In this document: positions 38,654-48,644 of the stretch, piece after piece
Numbering within the stretch: position 1 is the stretch's first letter
Layout: the number at the start of each line of letters is the position of its first letter
Source of the DNA: Pseudomonadota bacterium
GTDB lineage: Bacteria > Pseudomonadota > Gammaproteobacteria > Pseudomonadales > Pseudohongiellaceae
Assembly: GCA_027621405.1 (NCBI GenBank)
Contig: JAQCBT010000006.1
Location: 122,959 to 186,958, forward strand
Length of the DNA stretch: 64,000 nucleotides
Reading direction: 5' to 3'
Notes under the pieces: generated by a model
What the model saw: the letters and a program-made list of their open reading frames with translations, nothing else
Told to the model about the DNA's origin: nothing
The model's database searches: none
Position numbers and translations under genes: made by a program

Positions 38654-38789
38654 TCTTGGAACAACAAAGCTGTTGTAACTCTTTCTGCTTGTACACCTTC
38701 GTGCGCACTCGGTGAAATGCGCGCTGGACTGATCCCTCAATCCCCTTATAATGCCGACCACTTTCCGCAGTACCCGCCAAGACTTATCC

Positions 38790-40082
38790 ATGCAACAAGC
38801 TGACAGCAAATCTTCCGCTGGCATGTTCAGTGTCTTTTCCTTTCCCCAGTTCCGCTGGCTATTCCTGGGCAACGCGGCGTTCTTCTTTGCCATGCAGGGC
38901 CAGATGCTGACCCGCACCCTGTTGGCCTGGGACCTGACAGGCCAGGCTACCTCCCTGGCCTATGTGAATCTGGTAGTCGCGATCCCCATGATCTTCGCCT
39001 CCCTGGCCGGTGGCGCCATCACCGACCGGGTGGAACGGCGCCGGCTGGTGATCATCGGGCAGTGCATCATCGCTGCCAATGACCTGTTTATCCTGACCCT
39101 GCTGCTCACCGACCAGCTGCAGTTCTGGCATATGCTGTGTACGGCCTTCATGGCGGGCTGTGCGTTTCCTTTTATCATGCCGGCGCGCATGGCCATCACC
39201 ATGAAGGTGGTTGGTCCGGCACTGTTGCAGAGCGCCATGGCCTTTTCCAGCGGCGTGATGAATCTCAATCGCGTGTTAGGCCCAGCGGCCATGGGCCTGA
39301 TCATCGCGGCCTCGTCCTACTCAACGGCCTATGTGCTGTCGGTTACCTTGTACGTCGTTGCCATCGGCTGCATGTTTGGCATTACACCAAACTGGTCCGA
39401 TGAAACCGGGACAGAGAAGAAGCCCCTGTTGGCTGATATCAAGCAGGGTTTCTCCTATATCCTGGGTAATCGCCCGGTGTTGATCTGCCTGTTGTTTGGC
39501 CTGCTACCCATGTTCCTGGCCATGCCCTTCCAGAGCATTCTGGTAGTACTGGTGGATGAGATGTGGCAGACCGGCGAGACCGGGGTGGGCACCATGATGG
39601 CCATTGGCGGTGTGGGTGGCGTGATCGGTGCGATCTGGGTTGCCAGGCGCGGCGACAGTGCGGGGCGGGTTTCCATGATGATAGGCGCCACCCTGGCTTT
39701 CGCGATCTTCCTCGGGCTCATTACCAGGACCCCGAATTTCACGCTTGCCCTCCTTGCCCTGTTGTTCGCCAACGTCTTCGTGAATGCGGGACAGACCATC
39801 AACAATGCCGCTGTGCAATTACTGGTGGAAGACAAGGTGCGTGGTCGCATCAGCAGCTTCATGATGCTGAGTTTCGCGCTGACCCCTATCGGTGTCTTTC
39901 CCATCGCCATGGCAGCGGATCGCTTCGGTGCCAGCAATGCCATACTCGGTGCGGCGGTGTTGCTGTTTGTGCTGGTGCTTCTGTTCTATGCCATGAGTCC
40001 GACCTTGCGCAGGCTGGATGAATCGATAAACGAAACCATCAGCGCTGGCAGCGCGGCGAAGGCTGTGCAGAAAGCTGCCTGA
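38790..40082 (+). CDS. MFS transporter
   Basis: 12-TM-like; 'GGAITDRVERRRLVIIGQ', 'LARRGDS'-type loops. Confidence 0.88.
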   Translation: MQQADSKSSAGMFSVFSFPQFRWLFLGNAAFFFAMQGQMLTRTLLAWDLTGQATSLAYVNLVVAIPMIFASLAGGAITDRVERRRLVIIGQCIIAANDLFILTLLLTDQLQFWHMLCTAFMAGCAFPFIMPARMAITMKVVGPALLQSAMAFSSGVMNLNRVLGPAAMGLIIAASSYSTAYVLSVTLYVVAIGCMFGITPNWSDETGTEKKPLLADIKQGFSYILGNRPVLICLLFGLLPMFLAMPFQSILVVLVDEMWQTGETGVGTMMAIGGVGGVIGAIWVARRGDSAGRVSMMIGATLAFAIFLGLITRTPNFTLALLALLFANVFVNAGQTINNAAVQLLVEDKVRGRISSFMMLSFALTPIGVFPIAMAADRFGASNAILGAAVLLFVLVLLFYAMSPTLRRLDESINETISAGSAAKAVQKAA

Positions 40083-40163
40083 AGGAAATCGGTAAGAAAG
40101 AGTCAGAGCTTAGGCTGACTCCTTCGGGGTTGCGAAAGTGCCTGTCGAGCTCTTCCAGGCAAA

Positions 40164-41225
40164 CTAGAGAACAGAAGCCTCGGCGAGTTCCAGTCGAGCA
40201 AACACCTTCTCTGCCTGGGCCGCCGGAATCTGCAATTCTTCCAGGCCAGCCAGGCCCGTCTCCCTGCCTATCTGTCCCTGTTTCATCAGGGCATGCACCT
40301 GGGTGCATAAAACTCCTTGTTCCAGCAGTCGGGTAAAACCTGATCGTATCTGATAACGATCTATGTCCATCTTACCCTGCATCAGCAGGTCGAACTCGTC
40401 CAGGCTTAACAGGTAGTCCTCATGCAATCCCCACTCCCCTGCCACCAAGGTCGATAGCCAGGGTGCACGCTCCAGCATGATCTGCTGGATGACCTTGATG
40501 ACATTCACCTCCTCTTCCACAGGGTTCTTCAAGACCTCGACGAAGCAACTGAAGATGGTCACCGCTCCGATGTTATGGATAAGCCCAAGCAAGTAACTGG
40601 CGAAGTTGCCCTGGGGATCAGCCATTAACTGACAGGCCTCTGCACATTTCAGGCAATACTCCCATTGGGTTCTCAGATAACCTTTAAATCTCGACGAATG
40701 AATATCGATGATATTGCGCATCATGACCACGGAAGCCACCTTCATTACGCCCTCGATGCCAAGCATGGAGATCGCCTTCTCGAGGGACGTTATCTCCCCG
40801 CTCCTGGGCCGATAGAGCGGGCTGTTGGATACCCTGATAATTTCGCCGAGGAGACCCAGGTCTTCTTTCACGATCGCGTGGATGCGGTCGAAGTCGCTAT
40901 GTTCAGATTCCAGCTCTTTCATGAGCGCCATGAGCTGGGTCGGCGGCGAGGGAATGAAGCGGGAGAATTGCTCCTGATGTTCTATGTAGGAAGAGACCTG
41001 GTGATACAGCATCTCTTCACCCGGGCTCAGCTGCTTGTCGGTAGCCGACAGGTCGAAGATCAGGTCACTGAAGATGCGATTGATCTCAGCCAGGATCGCC
41101 GCAGGATCATCTGCCGATGCTGCCCCCTCGCCAGCCATTGCGTCGGCATTCATTGCTGCTGTCATGATCAACCTCTGGCACAGAGTCCGGTGCCTCATCG
41201 AGTTCACAGTGGCGCCTTGCCACAA
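40164..41225 (-). CDS. HDOD-domain protein
   Basis: 353 aa; 'FIPSPPTQLMALMKELESEHSDFDRIHAIVKEDLGLLGEIIRVSNSPLYRPRSGEITSLEKAISMLGIEGVMKV...LLGLIHNIG'. Start uncertain. Confidence 0.85.
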   Translation of the reverse strand: MWQGATVNSMRHRTLCQRLIMTAAMNADAMAGEGAASADDPAAILAEINRIFSDLIFDLSATDKQLSPGEEMLYHQVSSYIEHQEQFSRFIPSPPTQLMALMKELESEHSDFDRIHAIVKEDLGLLGEIIRVSNSPLYRPRSGEITSLEKAISMLGIEGVMKVASVVMMRNIIDIHSSRFKGYLRTQWEYCLKCAEACQLMADPQGNFASYLLGLIHNIGAVTIFSCFVEVLKNPVEEEVNVIKVIQQIMLERAPWLSTLVAGEWGLHEDYLLSLDEFDLLMQGKMDIDRYQIRSGFTRLLEQGVLCTQVHALMKQGQIGRETGLAGLEELQIPAAQAEKVFARLELAEASVL

Positions 41226-41283
41226 GCGTTTTGTCTTCGGTAACGATTCGCTCCCTCTGTAATTATAGTTGTTACATTGATGA

Positions 41284-41625
41284 TTGAAGGCTCTCAGCTA
41301 CCAGCTTAGCAGCTACGCTAATCCCGTGGAGGCACTGGAATCCTTCAAGGCCAACCCGCAGCACTACGACCTCATTTTTACCGACCTGTCCATGTCTGAC
41401 ATGGATGACGTGCGACTCACCTCCAGAGTCCGCGAATTGCAGCCGGATAAACCAGTGGTATTGTGCACTGGCTGTCTGAGTGCTCTCGAGCCGGTGAAAA
41501 TGTACAACATCGAGATCCTGATCAAACCCAGCTCCTGCTCGGCTATATCCAACGCCGTTTCTGCTGCTCTCGTAAAGCGCCAGCCTCGACCCGGCAAGCC
41601 TGAATGTCACAGCCCCTTCGGGTAA
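41284..41625 (+). pseudogene. Truncated response-regulator receiver domain
   Basis: 'ANPVEALESFKANPQHYDLIFTDLSMSDMDDVRLTSRVRELQPDKPVVLCTG' but N-terminal acidic-pocket segment missing; only a TTG start. Confidence 0.6.
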
Positions 41626-41721
41626 TTGTAATATTGCTTTACAAGCACCCCATTGATTTGCGACCAGCAATTTCTGGTGATTAAATAATGGCTTACCGAA
41701 GACAGCAGTGGTGAGGACTCT

Positions 41722-42315
41722 ATGCAATTACGCGGCTTTGCAAGGCTTCTGGGCAAGACAGCAGTAGCCCCCAGCTTGCTGGTGGGAGCAATCCTTGCCG
41801 GCGGTAGCGTGTTGGCGCCCCTGACCGGTGATACCTGGCTCTCAGCCACTGCTTACGCCGCCAACGCTGACCACACCTCTTTGCGCCTGTTGAAAGAAGT
41901 CGTGCCCGGTGCGGACAGCTTTTCCGACAAGGAAGGCGAACCACCGGTCTACAAGGCCTACCGCACGAATGAAAGTACGGGCGAGAAAGAACTCATCGGG
42001 TATGCTTTCGTCACACCGGATGTTCCTCCGGAAAGGAATGGATACAGCGGCACGATCGATACTCTCATCGGCATGGACCTGGAAGGCACCATCGTCGGCC
42101 TGAAAGTGATTTACTATAAGGAATCCCATCGTTACACCATTGGCGACTTCTTCTCCTGGGGGTTTGAAGGCCAGTACATCGGCAAGAATGCCAAAGACCG
42201 TCTCTCTATCGGTCGGGATATCGATGGCATCGCCAAGGCTACTATCTCCGCCAAGGCGGCTGCCTGGGGAATTCGCCAAACCATACGCGCGGTGGCCGAA
42301 GCCTACATCAATTAA
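41722..42315 (+). CDS. Exported FMN-binding-domain protein
   Basis: 197 aa; 'GYSGTIDTLIGMDLEGTIVGLKVIYYKESHRY...DGIAKATISAKAAAWGIRQTI' RnfG/NqrC-like. Confidence 0.75.
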   Translation: MQLRGFARLLGKTAVAPSLLVGAILAGGSVLAPLTGDTWLSATAYAANADHTSLRLLKEVVPGADSFSDKEGEPPVYKAYRTNESTGEKELIGYAFVTPDVPPERNGYSGTIDTLIGMDLEGTIVGLKVIYYKESHRYTIGDFFSWGFEGQYIGKNAKDRLSIGRDIDGIAKATISAKAAAWGIRQTIRAVAEAYIN

Positions 42316-42363
42316 TGGCATCGATTCCGCCTGCCCTACATTCGGAGAGGTGAAAGAAAACGT

Positions 42364-42774
42364 ATGCCATATGAGATTTCCATCGACAACACCAGGCATG
42401 GCTTGATCACTACCTACTCCGGTGAATTGAGCAATGAAGAATTTCTGAGTTGCACCCAGGAAAAGTTTAACCAGGGTGAGGAATTTCTCAGCAAGGAATA
42501 TATCGAATCCTTTAAACACTCCCTCAGCGATCTAAGCGCTGTCACCCGCATCGATATCGACATGGATACCATCAAGGCCAATGCCGCACTGTCGGAAAAA
42601 GCGCTGTCAATGAGCACCGAGGGCATCATGGTAGTTGTCGCTCCCACAGACCTGGAATTCGGTCTTAGCAGACTCTGGCAAACCTATGCCGAAGCTGGCA
42701 GTGATCGCATCAAACTGTTCCGCACCCGGGCCGAAGCGAATACCTGGCTGTCTGCCAATTTCGGTGACTACTAG
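42364..42774 (+). CDS. Hypothetical STAS/SpoIIAA-like protein
   Basis: 136 aa; alternating alpha/beta pattern with C-term 'DRIKLFRTRAEANTWL'. Confidence 0.5.
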   Translation: MPYEISIDNTRHGLITTYSGELSNEEFLSCTQEKFNQGEEFLSKEYIESFKHSLSDLSAVTRIDIDMDTIKANAALSEKALSMSTEGIMVVVAPTDLEFGLSRLWQTYAEAGSDRIKLFRTRAEANTWLSANFGDY

Positions 42775-42942
42775 GGACTGCTCGTCTCGCTCGATTCGAT
42801 AAACAATTTCCCGCAAATATCATAGGCAAGTACAAGGATTGCCTGGCATATTTGTGCCAAATCATTCCACCGTAGCTGATACCAACAAGTCTTATACGGA
42901 ACTATTGAAGCTGCCACGCTGCTTTCTGCACTATGGCAACAC

Positions 42943-43152
42943 ATGGTCGTCTTGGAGGTCATCAGAGAAGTGACTAGAGATATCAACAGGTCTGTTTTTA
43001 GTGCAGAATCTTTCGATTCCAATACGCCCGATTTCCAGCAGGACCCCTACCTGTTCTATCAATGGTTCCGCCGCTACAATCCGATAGCACCGGTCTATGA
43101 AAACTACAACAGCTATTGTGTATACAATTATGAAAGACCGCAGCAACAGTAA
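42943..43152 (+). pseudogene. Possible remnant of a cytochrome P450 N-terminus
   Basis: 'NTPDFQQDPYLFYQWFRRYNPIAPVYENYNSYCVYNYE' resembles the P450 N-terminal DPYPLYxxLRxxxPVY..W.VTRYED pattern, then stops. Confidence 0.3.
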
Positions 43153-44206
43153 TCACTACCATGATTACAGCGATACCGTCGAAGATAACTAACAACAAAA
43201 ATAAGAGAAATGGCAAGATTAAAACTGGCAATAGTTGATTTACCCTGGAACGAAAATCAAATGCCGCACAACTGCCGTCGACGATGGTCAGCATCGGACC
43301 CAGGTTTGTCCATTTGTTGGCAAACGTTCGGAATGCCCCGTGGGAATTTCGGTCCACTCCAAAAACTCTCAGCAGCAGTAAATTGGGAGCCGCGATTCCG
43401 GCGTTGCGAAGCTTTAATTGCGTGCTGAAGCGCGCGACGAATGAAGACAGTCCGATCATAAACAGGTGCAGTCCGAGGAATATCAGCGCAGTACTCTGGG
43501 GGATCAGCGGTTCCTCGTACCCAGGCAGTAATATACCAGCATGCGATATGACGCCCAGTAACAGTGCCTGCCAGTTTTTCAAATCCGAACCCGAAACCAG
43601 TTTCATCACAACTACTAGCAGCTGCGGTCCGAATGGCGTGAGAATAGCAAGCAGATGATCAATGTCGAGTGATTGAGTCGCACTGGCAAAGACAACAATC
43701 ACTATAGCTGAGACGAACAATGAACAAAGAGTACCCGTTGCAAATACCCTGGAGGAATTACCCTGCAACACCTGCAATATCTCAAACTCCTGATAGCGAT
43801 CAGTCAGCGCTACTGCCTCTTCATCATACTCGGCGATTTCCAGGGTATTGACTGGTGCTTCTCTCGACTGGGGCATATCGGCAGCATGGGAATTCTGTAG
43901 ATCAGCCTTGTCCCGCATTGAGCGCAAGATTATCCAGGCATACAGCCTCGGCGAGCGCACGTGCAGAAATACTGCAAGCAGCAACATGAAACCACCAATC
44001 GGCAATGGATAGACTGCAGCCAATTCGCCAAGGGCGAAGGTGCCATTCAGGAAGGCTGTGACTGTAAAAAAGAGCAGCAGAATACTGGCGAAGGGAAGCA
44101 CAATTACCAGCAGAATAAGCGAGAAAAAACTCAAAGCACCAAACAGGTTCTGCAGGTTCTCCCGCAGGGGTGCTGAAGCTGGTGTTACAGATTCTTCGTT
44201 TTGCAT
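42998..44206 (-). CDS. Multi-TM hypothetical protein (C-terminus possibly frameshifted)
   Basis: 402 aa ORF with several hydrophobic segments; C-terminal ~50 aa of atypical composition. Confidence 0.5.
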   Translation of the reverse strand: MQNEESVTPASAPLRENLQNLFGALSFFSLILLVIVLPFASILLLFFTVTAFLNGTFALGELAAVYPLPIGGFMLLLAVFLHVRSPRLYAWIILRSMRDKADLQNSHAADMPQSREAPVNTLEIAEYDEEAVALTDRYQEFEILQVLQGNSSRVFATGTLCSLFVSAIVIVVFASATQSLDIDHLLAILTPFGPQLLVVVMKLVSGSDLKNWQALLLGVISHAGILLPGYEEPLIPQSTALIFLGLHLFMIGLSSFVARFSTQLKLRNAGIAAPNLLLLRVFGVDRNSHGAFRTFANKWTNLGPMLTIVDGSCAAFDFRSRVNQLLPVLILPFLLFLLLVIFDGIAVIMVVITVAAVFHNCIHNSCCSFHRPVLSDCSGGTIDRTGRGPAGNRAYWNRKILH

Positions 44207-44445
44207 TGTTATCGATCTGAAACAGTCTTGGAGTATTTAAGCTGTATTATGACCCTAATCTGATACAGGAGTATTGGATTTCACACGAATTGCAGGTTTC
44301 GCAGCAATTCATGGGCTATCCCTTGAGGTTACCGTTTACTGGCGTAGACGGTCCAATTCTTGTATTTTCAGCGTTCGAAAATGCTTTGTACTGATGTGGC
44401 CTGGATTGAGCTACACCGTCAGCTAATGAACCTCTTAATATTAGT

Positions 44446-46131
44446 ATGGGAACCACAATGAATTCACGCTTTCCTAGTAATTCCGGGCTACAGCGCTTTC
44501 TGCAAGTGACACTGCTGGCCAATTTCATGGCATTCGCCTTACCAGCCTTCGCACAGCAAGATGACTCGGCAGAAATCGAAGAATGGGTTGCCGCCAGCAT
44601 GTGTGCTGCCGGAGACAGAACTGTCGACCTGAGCCAGGCACCTTCTTTTACCTACACTGCACCCGATGGCAACAACCCTCGCCATCTGACAGCTGAGCAA
44701 GCCGGGCTGACGACTTCCGACCTGTCCAATCTGGAACTGGCCTGGGCCATCGCCTTCCCCCAGACATCTGGCATGCGAGCAGCTCCCGTCATAGTTGGCT
44801 CTACCCTCTTTTATTCTGCAACCGATGCGGGTCGGGTATTCGCGCTGGACACCGAGAGCGGCTGCGCCAAATGGGTCTATGAATCAGGCACCCGGCTGCG
44901 CTCCTCCCTCGCCTATGGTGTGGTGGATGGCGAGCCCACCCTGGTATTCAGCGATATGCCGGGAATGATTCATTCCATCAAGGCTGAAACCGGAGAAGCG
45001 AACTGGGTGGCCAGTGGCCAGGCGTCGGACAACCAGGGCATGCTGACCGGCACTCCCGTGATTCACGAAGATCGCATTATCGTGCCCGTCTCTGGTTCTG
45101 GCGTTATCACCGGTGGCAATCCCAATTACGAATGTTGTGAGAATCATGGTGCGGTAACCGCGTTGAATGTACGCACCGGCGAGAAGCTCTGGGAGTACCA
45201 CACCATGCCCGCGGCGGAATATAACGGCATGGAGAGTTCAACTGGCGTGAAACAGAAGGGTCCCTCTGGCGCGCCGATATGGTCCACCCCAACCATCGAT
45301 GCCGATCGCAACCAGATCTATGTCACCACCGGTGAGAACACGTCCCACCCCACCACGGGGACCAGCGATGCCATCATCGCCCTGGACCTGGAGACTGGTG
45401 AAGAGAAATGGGTGTTCCAGGCTCTGGCCAATGACATGTGGAACTTCGGTTGCAGCGCCGGCGGTCCCAACTGCATCATCCTGGACGACACCAACTCAGT
45501 GGACCATGATTTCGGCGGCCCTGCGATTCTGGTGGACGCCGGGGACCGTGAGTTGCTGATCGCCGGCCAGAAGTCGGGAGACATCTGGGCACTGGACCCG
45601 GATACCGGCAACCTGGTGTGGAACCAGCGGGTGGGTGAAGGCACCGCACTGGGTGGAAACCACTGGGGTATTGCAATAGATGCCGAACGCGCCTTCCTCA
45701 CCATCAATGACCCAGCTGGCATGAACGGCAACGCCCAGCCAGGCCTCTACACCTATTTCATAGGCACCGGCGAACCAAGCTGGTTCTACAGGGCACAACC
45801 CGAATGCAACGACCAACGCAGCAGTCGCCTGCGCCGTTGTGAAGGCCTGTTTGGATTCTCGGCCACACCGTTGTCAGTAGACGGTGCGGTAATCACCGCC
45901 GGGCTCGATGGCCGGCTCTACGTCTTCAATTCCGATACCGGTGAATTGCTGTTTGAGTACGACACTGCGCAGGACGGCTTCGAGACTGTGAATGGCGTGG
46001 AAGGCAATGGCGGCTCAATCGACAGCCATTCCATTGCCGCCGGTTCAGGGATGGTGTTCGTGGGTTCCGGTTACGGCCAGTTCAGCCAGGTGGCAGGCAA
46101 CGTCCTGCTGGCATTCCGTCCTGCAGATTAG
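44446..46131 (+). CDS. PQQ-like beta-propeller (quinoprotein-type) exported protein
   Basis: 561 aa; 'LELAWAIAFPQTSGMRAAPVIVGSTLFYSATDAGRVFALDTESGCAKWVY', 'DVRTGEKLWEYHTMP'-like repeats. Confidence 0.88.
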   Translation: MGTTMNSRFPSNSGLQRFLQVTLLANFMAFALPAFAQQDDSAEIEEWVAASMCAAGDRTVDLSQAPSFTYTAPDGNNPRHLTAEQAGLTTSDLSNLELAWAIAFPQTSGMRAAPVIVGSTLFYSATDAGRVFALDTESGCAKWVYESGTRLRSSLAYGVVDGEPTLVFSDMPGMIHSIKAETGEANWVASGQASDNQGMLTGTPVIHEDRIIVPVSGSGVITGGNPNYECCENHGAVTALNVRTGEKLWEYHTMPAAEYNGMESSTGVKQKGPSGAPIWSTPTIDADRNQIYVTTGENTSHPTTGTSDAIIALDLETGEEKWVFQALANDMWNFGCSAGGPNCIILDDTNSVDHDFGGPAILVDAGDRELLIAGQKSGDIWALDPDTGNLVWNQRVGEGTALGGNHWGIAIDAERAFLTINDPAGMNGNAQPGLYTYFIGTGEPSWFYRAQPECNDQRSSRLRRCEGLFGFSATPLSVDGAVITAGLDGRLYVFNSDTGELLFEYDTAQDGFETVNGVEGNGGSIDSHSIAAGSGMVFVGSGYGQFSQVAGNVLLAFRPAD

Positions 46132-46147
46132 ATCGCAGAACAGACGG

Positions 46148-46199
46148 AAAAGGGGCCAGAGCAAAAATAGAGTACTGTATTTTTGCTCTGGCCCCTTTT
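46148..46199. repeat. Dispersed TCAGAG/AGTACT palindrome (near-perfect copy)
   Basis: aaaaggggccagagcaaaaatagagtactgtatttttgctctggcccctttt. Confidence 0.85.
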
Positions 46200-46283
46200 C
46201 TTGAACCCCGTCTCTTTTTGTTTTACATCAAGGCTCAACGCCAGCCCCACGCGTTAAGCTGTCTTCTTTAAGTGCGATAAACC

Positions 46284-47822
46284 ATGTTTGAAGCCGCTGA
46301 AATAGATCACAAGGTTTCCAAGGAGAAATTCAAGGAAGCCGAAATGGAGTTGCACCATCGGGTGCTGACTCTGCAACAACGCCTGCGGCAATCGCCTAAA
46401 TCACTGATCATCATCGTGTCCGGTGTCGAGGGTGCGGGCAAGGGTGAAGTACTCGATCGCCTGAATCGCTGGTTCGATACCCGCGATGTGGAGACCCACG
46501 CCTTCTTCGACGAAACCGACGAGGAAATCCAGCGACCACGCTACTGGCGTTTCTGGCGCTGCCTGCCCGCGCGGGGAAAAGTCGGCATCATGTTTGGCTC
46601 CTGGTATACCAAACCCATCGTAGACCTGGCCCTGAAACGGTCAGACTTGGCCGACATGGACCAGGAACTCAATCGCATCAATACCCTCGAGCAGATGCTG
46701 AGCAATGACGGCACCATCATTCTCAAGTTCTGGTTCCACCTGTCCAAGGAAGAACAGAAACGCAGGCTCGAGTCCGAAGCCGAGATCAAGAAACTGAAGA
46801 AGTCTCCTCTGCTGAAGGATTTTTCGAAGTCATACGATGCCTTCCTTACGGTCTCGGAAAGGGCGATTCGGGTAACGGACACGGGCCATGCACCCTGGCA
46901 CATCATTGGTGCTATCGACATGAAGTATCGCGACCTGGCCATGGGGTCCATCCTGGTCAATACACTCGAAGATGCACTCGAGGATAGCGAGGAGTCTGCA
47001 AAAAATACGACTTCCACTACAGAGGAAAGCGACGACGACATCGTGGCCTCCATCCTGAACGGGGAAGCGAGTCATGCAACGGTGCTGGATACCGTAGATC
47101 TGTCACAACAGCTGGATGACAAGGAGTTCGACGAGCAGCTTCAGGCTCTGCAGGAGCGATTACATGGACTGGCCTGGGACATGTTCAAACTCAGGCGCAA
47201 CATGGTGATGGTCTTCGAGGGCTGGGACGGGGCCGGAAAAGGCAGCGCGATTCGGCGAGTGACCGCAGCGATCGATGCCCGCCTGTACCGGGTTATCCCC
47301 ATCGCTGCCCCCACCGATGAAGAACTTGCCCATCACTATCTATGGCGTTTCTGGAGGCAAATTCCACGCGGCGGACACATCACGATCTACGACCGCTCCT
47401 GGTATGGCCGGGTATTGGTCGAGCGGGTCGAGGGCTTTGCCAGCAAGCAGCAATGGCTGCGCTCCTACAAAGAGATCAACGACTTCGAAGAACACCTCAC
47501 CAACCATGGCACCGTGGTCTGCAAATTCTGGGTGCACATAGACCAGGAAGAGCAACTGCGTCGCTTCAAGGCCCGGGAGACAGACCCGAGGAAACAGCAC
47601 AAGATCACCGACGAGGATTGGCGCAACCGGGAGAAATGGCACAAGTACGAACTGGCCGTAAACGACATGGTGACCCACACCAGCACAGCGAATACACCCT
47701 GGACCCTGGTGGCGGGGAATGACAAGAAATTTGCCCGCGTGCAGATTCTTGAAACCATCTGCGAGAGATTGCAGGCGGTTGTCGACGCCGGCAAGGATAG
47801 GGAACCGTCAAAGTCCGACTAG
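46284..47822 (+). CDS. pap: Polyphosphate:AMP phosphotransferase (two PPK2 domains)
   Basis: 512 aa, two PPK2 modules: 'LIIIVSGVEGAGKGEVLDRLNRWFD' and 'MVMVFEGWDGAGKGSAIRRVTAAIDARLYRVIPIAAPTDEELAHHYLWRFWRQIP'. Confidence 0.92.
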   Translation: MFEAAEIDHKVSKEKFKEAEMELHHRVLTLQQRLRQSPKSLIIIVSGVEGAGKGEVLDRLNRWFDTRDVETHAFFDETDEEIQRPRYWRFWRCLPARGKVGIMFGSWYTKPIVDLALKRSDLADMDQELNRINTLEQMLSNDGTIILKFWFHLSKEEQKRRLESEAEIKKLKKSPLLKDFSKSYDAFLTVSERAIRVTDTGHAPWHIIGAIDMKYRDLAMGSILVNTLEDALEDSEESAKNTTSTTEESDDDIVASILNGEASHATVLDTVDLSQQLDDKEFDEQLQALQERLHGLAWDMFKLRRNMVMVFEGWDGAGKGSAIRRVTAAIDARLYRVIPIAAPTDEELAHHYLWRFWRQIPRGGHITIYDRSWYGRVLVERVEGFASKQQWLRSYKEINDFEEHLTNHGTVVCKFWVHIDQEEQLRRFKARETDPRKQHKITDEDWRNREKWHKYELAVNDMVTHTSTANTPWTLVAGNDKKFARVQILETICERLQAVVDAGKDREPSKSD

Positions 47823-47860
47823 ATCTGGTCCTCTAAAGCCTCAGTTTTTCCTCTGCAGGA

Positions 47861-48490
47861 TCAATTTTCCGAAGCTTGCTCGCGGGTCTGGTAGACACCG
47901 AAGTGCACGTAGGGGGCAGCCGCTCTCTGACCCCGACGCACGTTGCGTGGCACCTCATGTCGTACAGGCCGCAGACTCTTTAAATAGGCGGCGATGGACA
48001 GCGCATCGTCATACTCGATATTGGCATAGGCAGGCCAGGGCATAACCGGCAGACTGCTGGCGCTGTGCTCGGTGGTACCGACCCTGATCATGGTCACCAG
48101 ACGCTCCATGGTCCAGCTACCGAGACCCGTCTCCATGTCCGGAGTCAGGTTGGCCGGGTAGACAACACCGGGGTTGCTGTCCACGAACGGACTGGTATAC
48201 GCGATGCCCGTGGATGAACCGGCCAGCAGACGCGAGCTGTCGGGAGCGCCCACAAGCGCGCCATCTGTGTGACAGCTTCCGCAGCCGAGCAGTCCCACCA
48301 GGTATTTGCCGCGCTGGGTCTGTTCGGGCGAGTAGTTTGGCGATGGCAGGGGCTCCGGTGTGGCGAATATGGTCGCCGGGTCCAACTGTTCGAAATCATC
48401 CAGTGGATTGTAATAGTCTGTGGTGGACTGGCAGCTGGCGAATACCACCAGGGCACTCAGACCCATTAGACGTATCTTGCGAAACTTCAT
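47861..48490 (-). CDS. Cytochrome c lipoprotein
   Basis: 209 aa; 'FASC' lipobox; 'RGKYLVGLLGCGSCHTDGAL'. Confidence 0.85.
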   Translation of the reverse strand: MKFRKIRLMGLSALVVFASCQSTTDYYNPLDDFEQLDPATIFATPEPLPSPNYSPEQTQRGKYLVGLLGCGSCHTDGALVGAPDSSRLLAGSSTGIAYTSPFVDSNPGVVYPANLTPDMETGLGSWTMERLVTMIRVGTTEHSASSLPVMPWPAYANIEYDDALSIAAYLKSLRPVRHEVPRNVRRGQRAAAPYVHFGVYQTREQASEN

Positions 48491-48644
48491 AGCTACCTCC
48501 TGGAAACACAGTGAAGAATTCGGTCTCAGCTCAAAGCCCCAGGGAACCTCACGACCTATCTTTGCACGAATATTCTGGCATGACTATAAAGAAGATAGAT
48601 TGACCTTGCGCAATTGTGTGCGATGTTCGTTTGCTGCCAGCAGA

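Noticed and set aside
40100-40122. gagtcagagcttaggctgactcc as another member of the TCAGAG palindrome family
   Set aside because: Too short, lacks the A/T arms and AGTACT centre; more likely a simple hairpin after the MFS gene.
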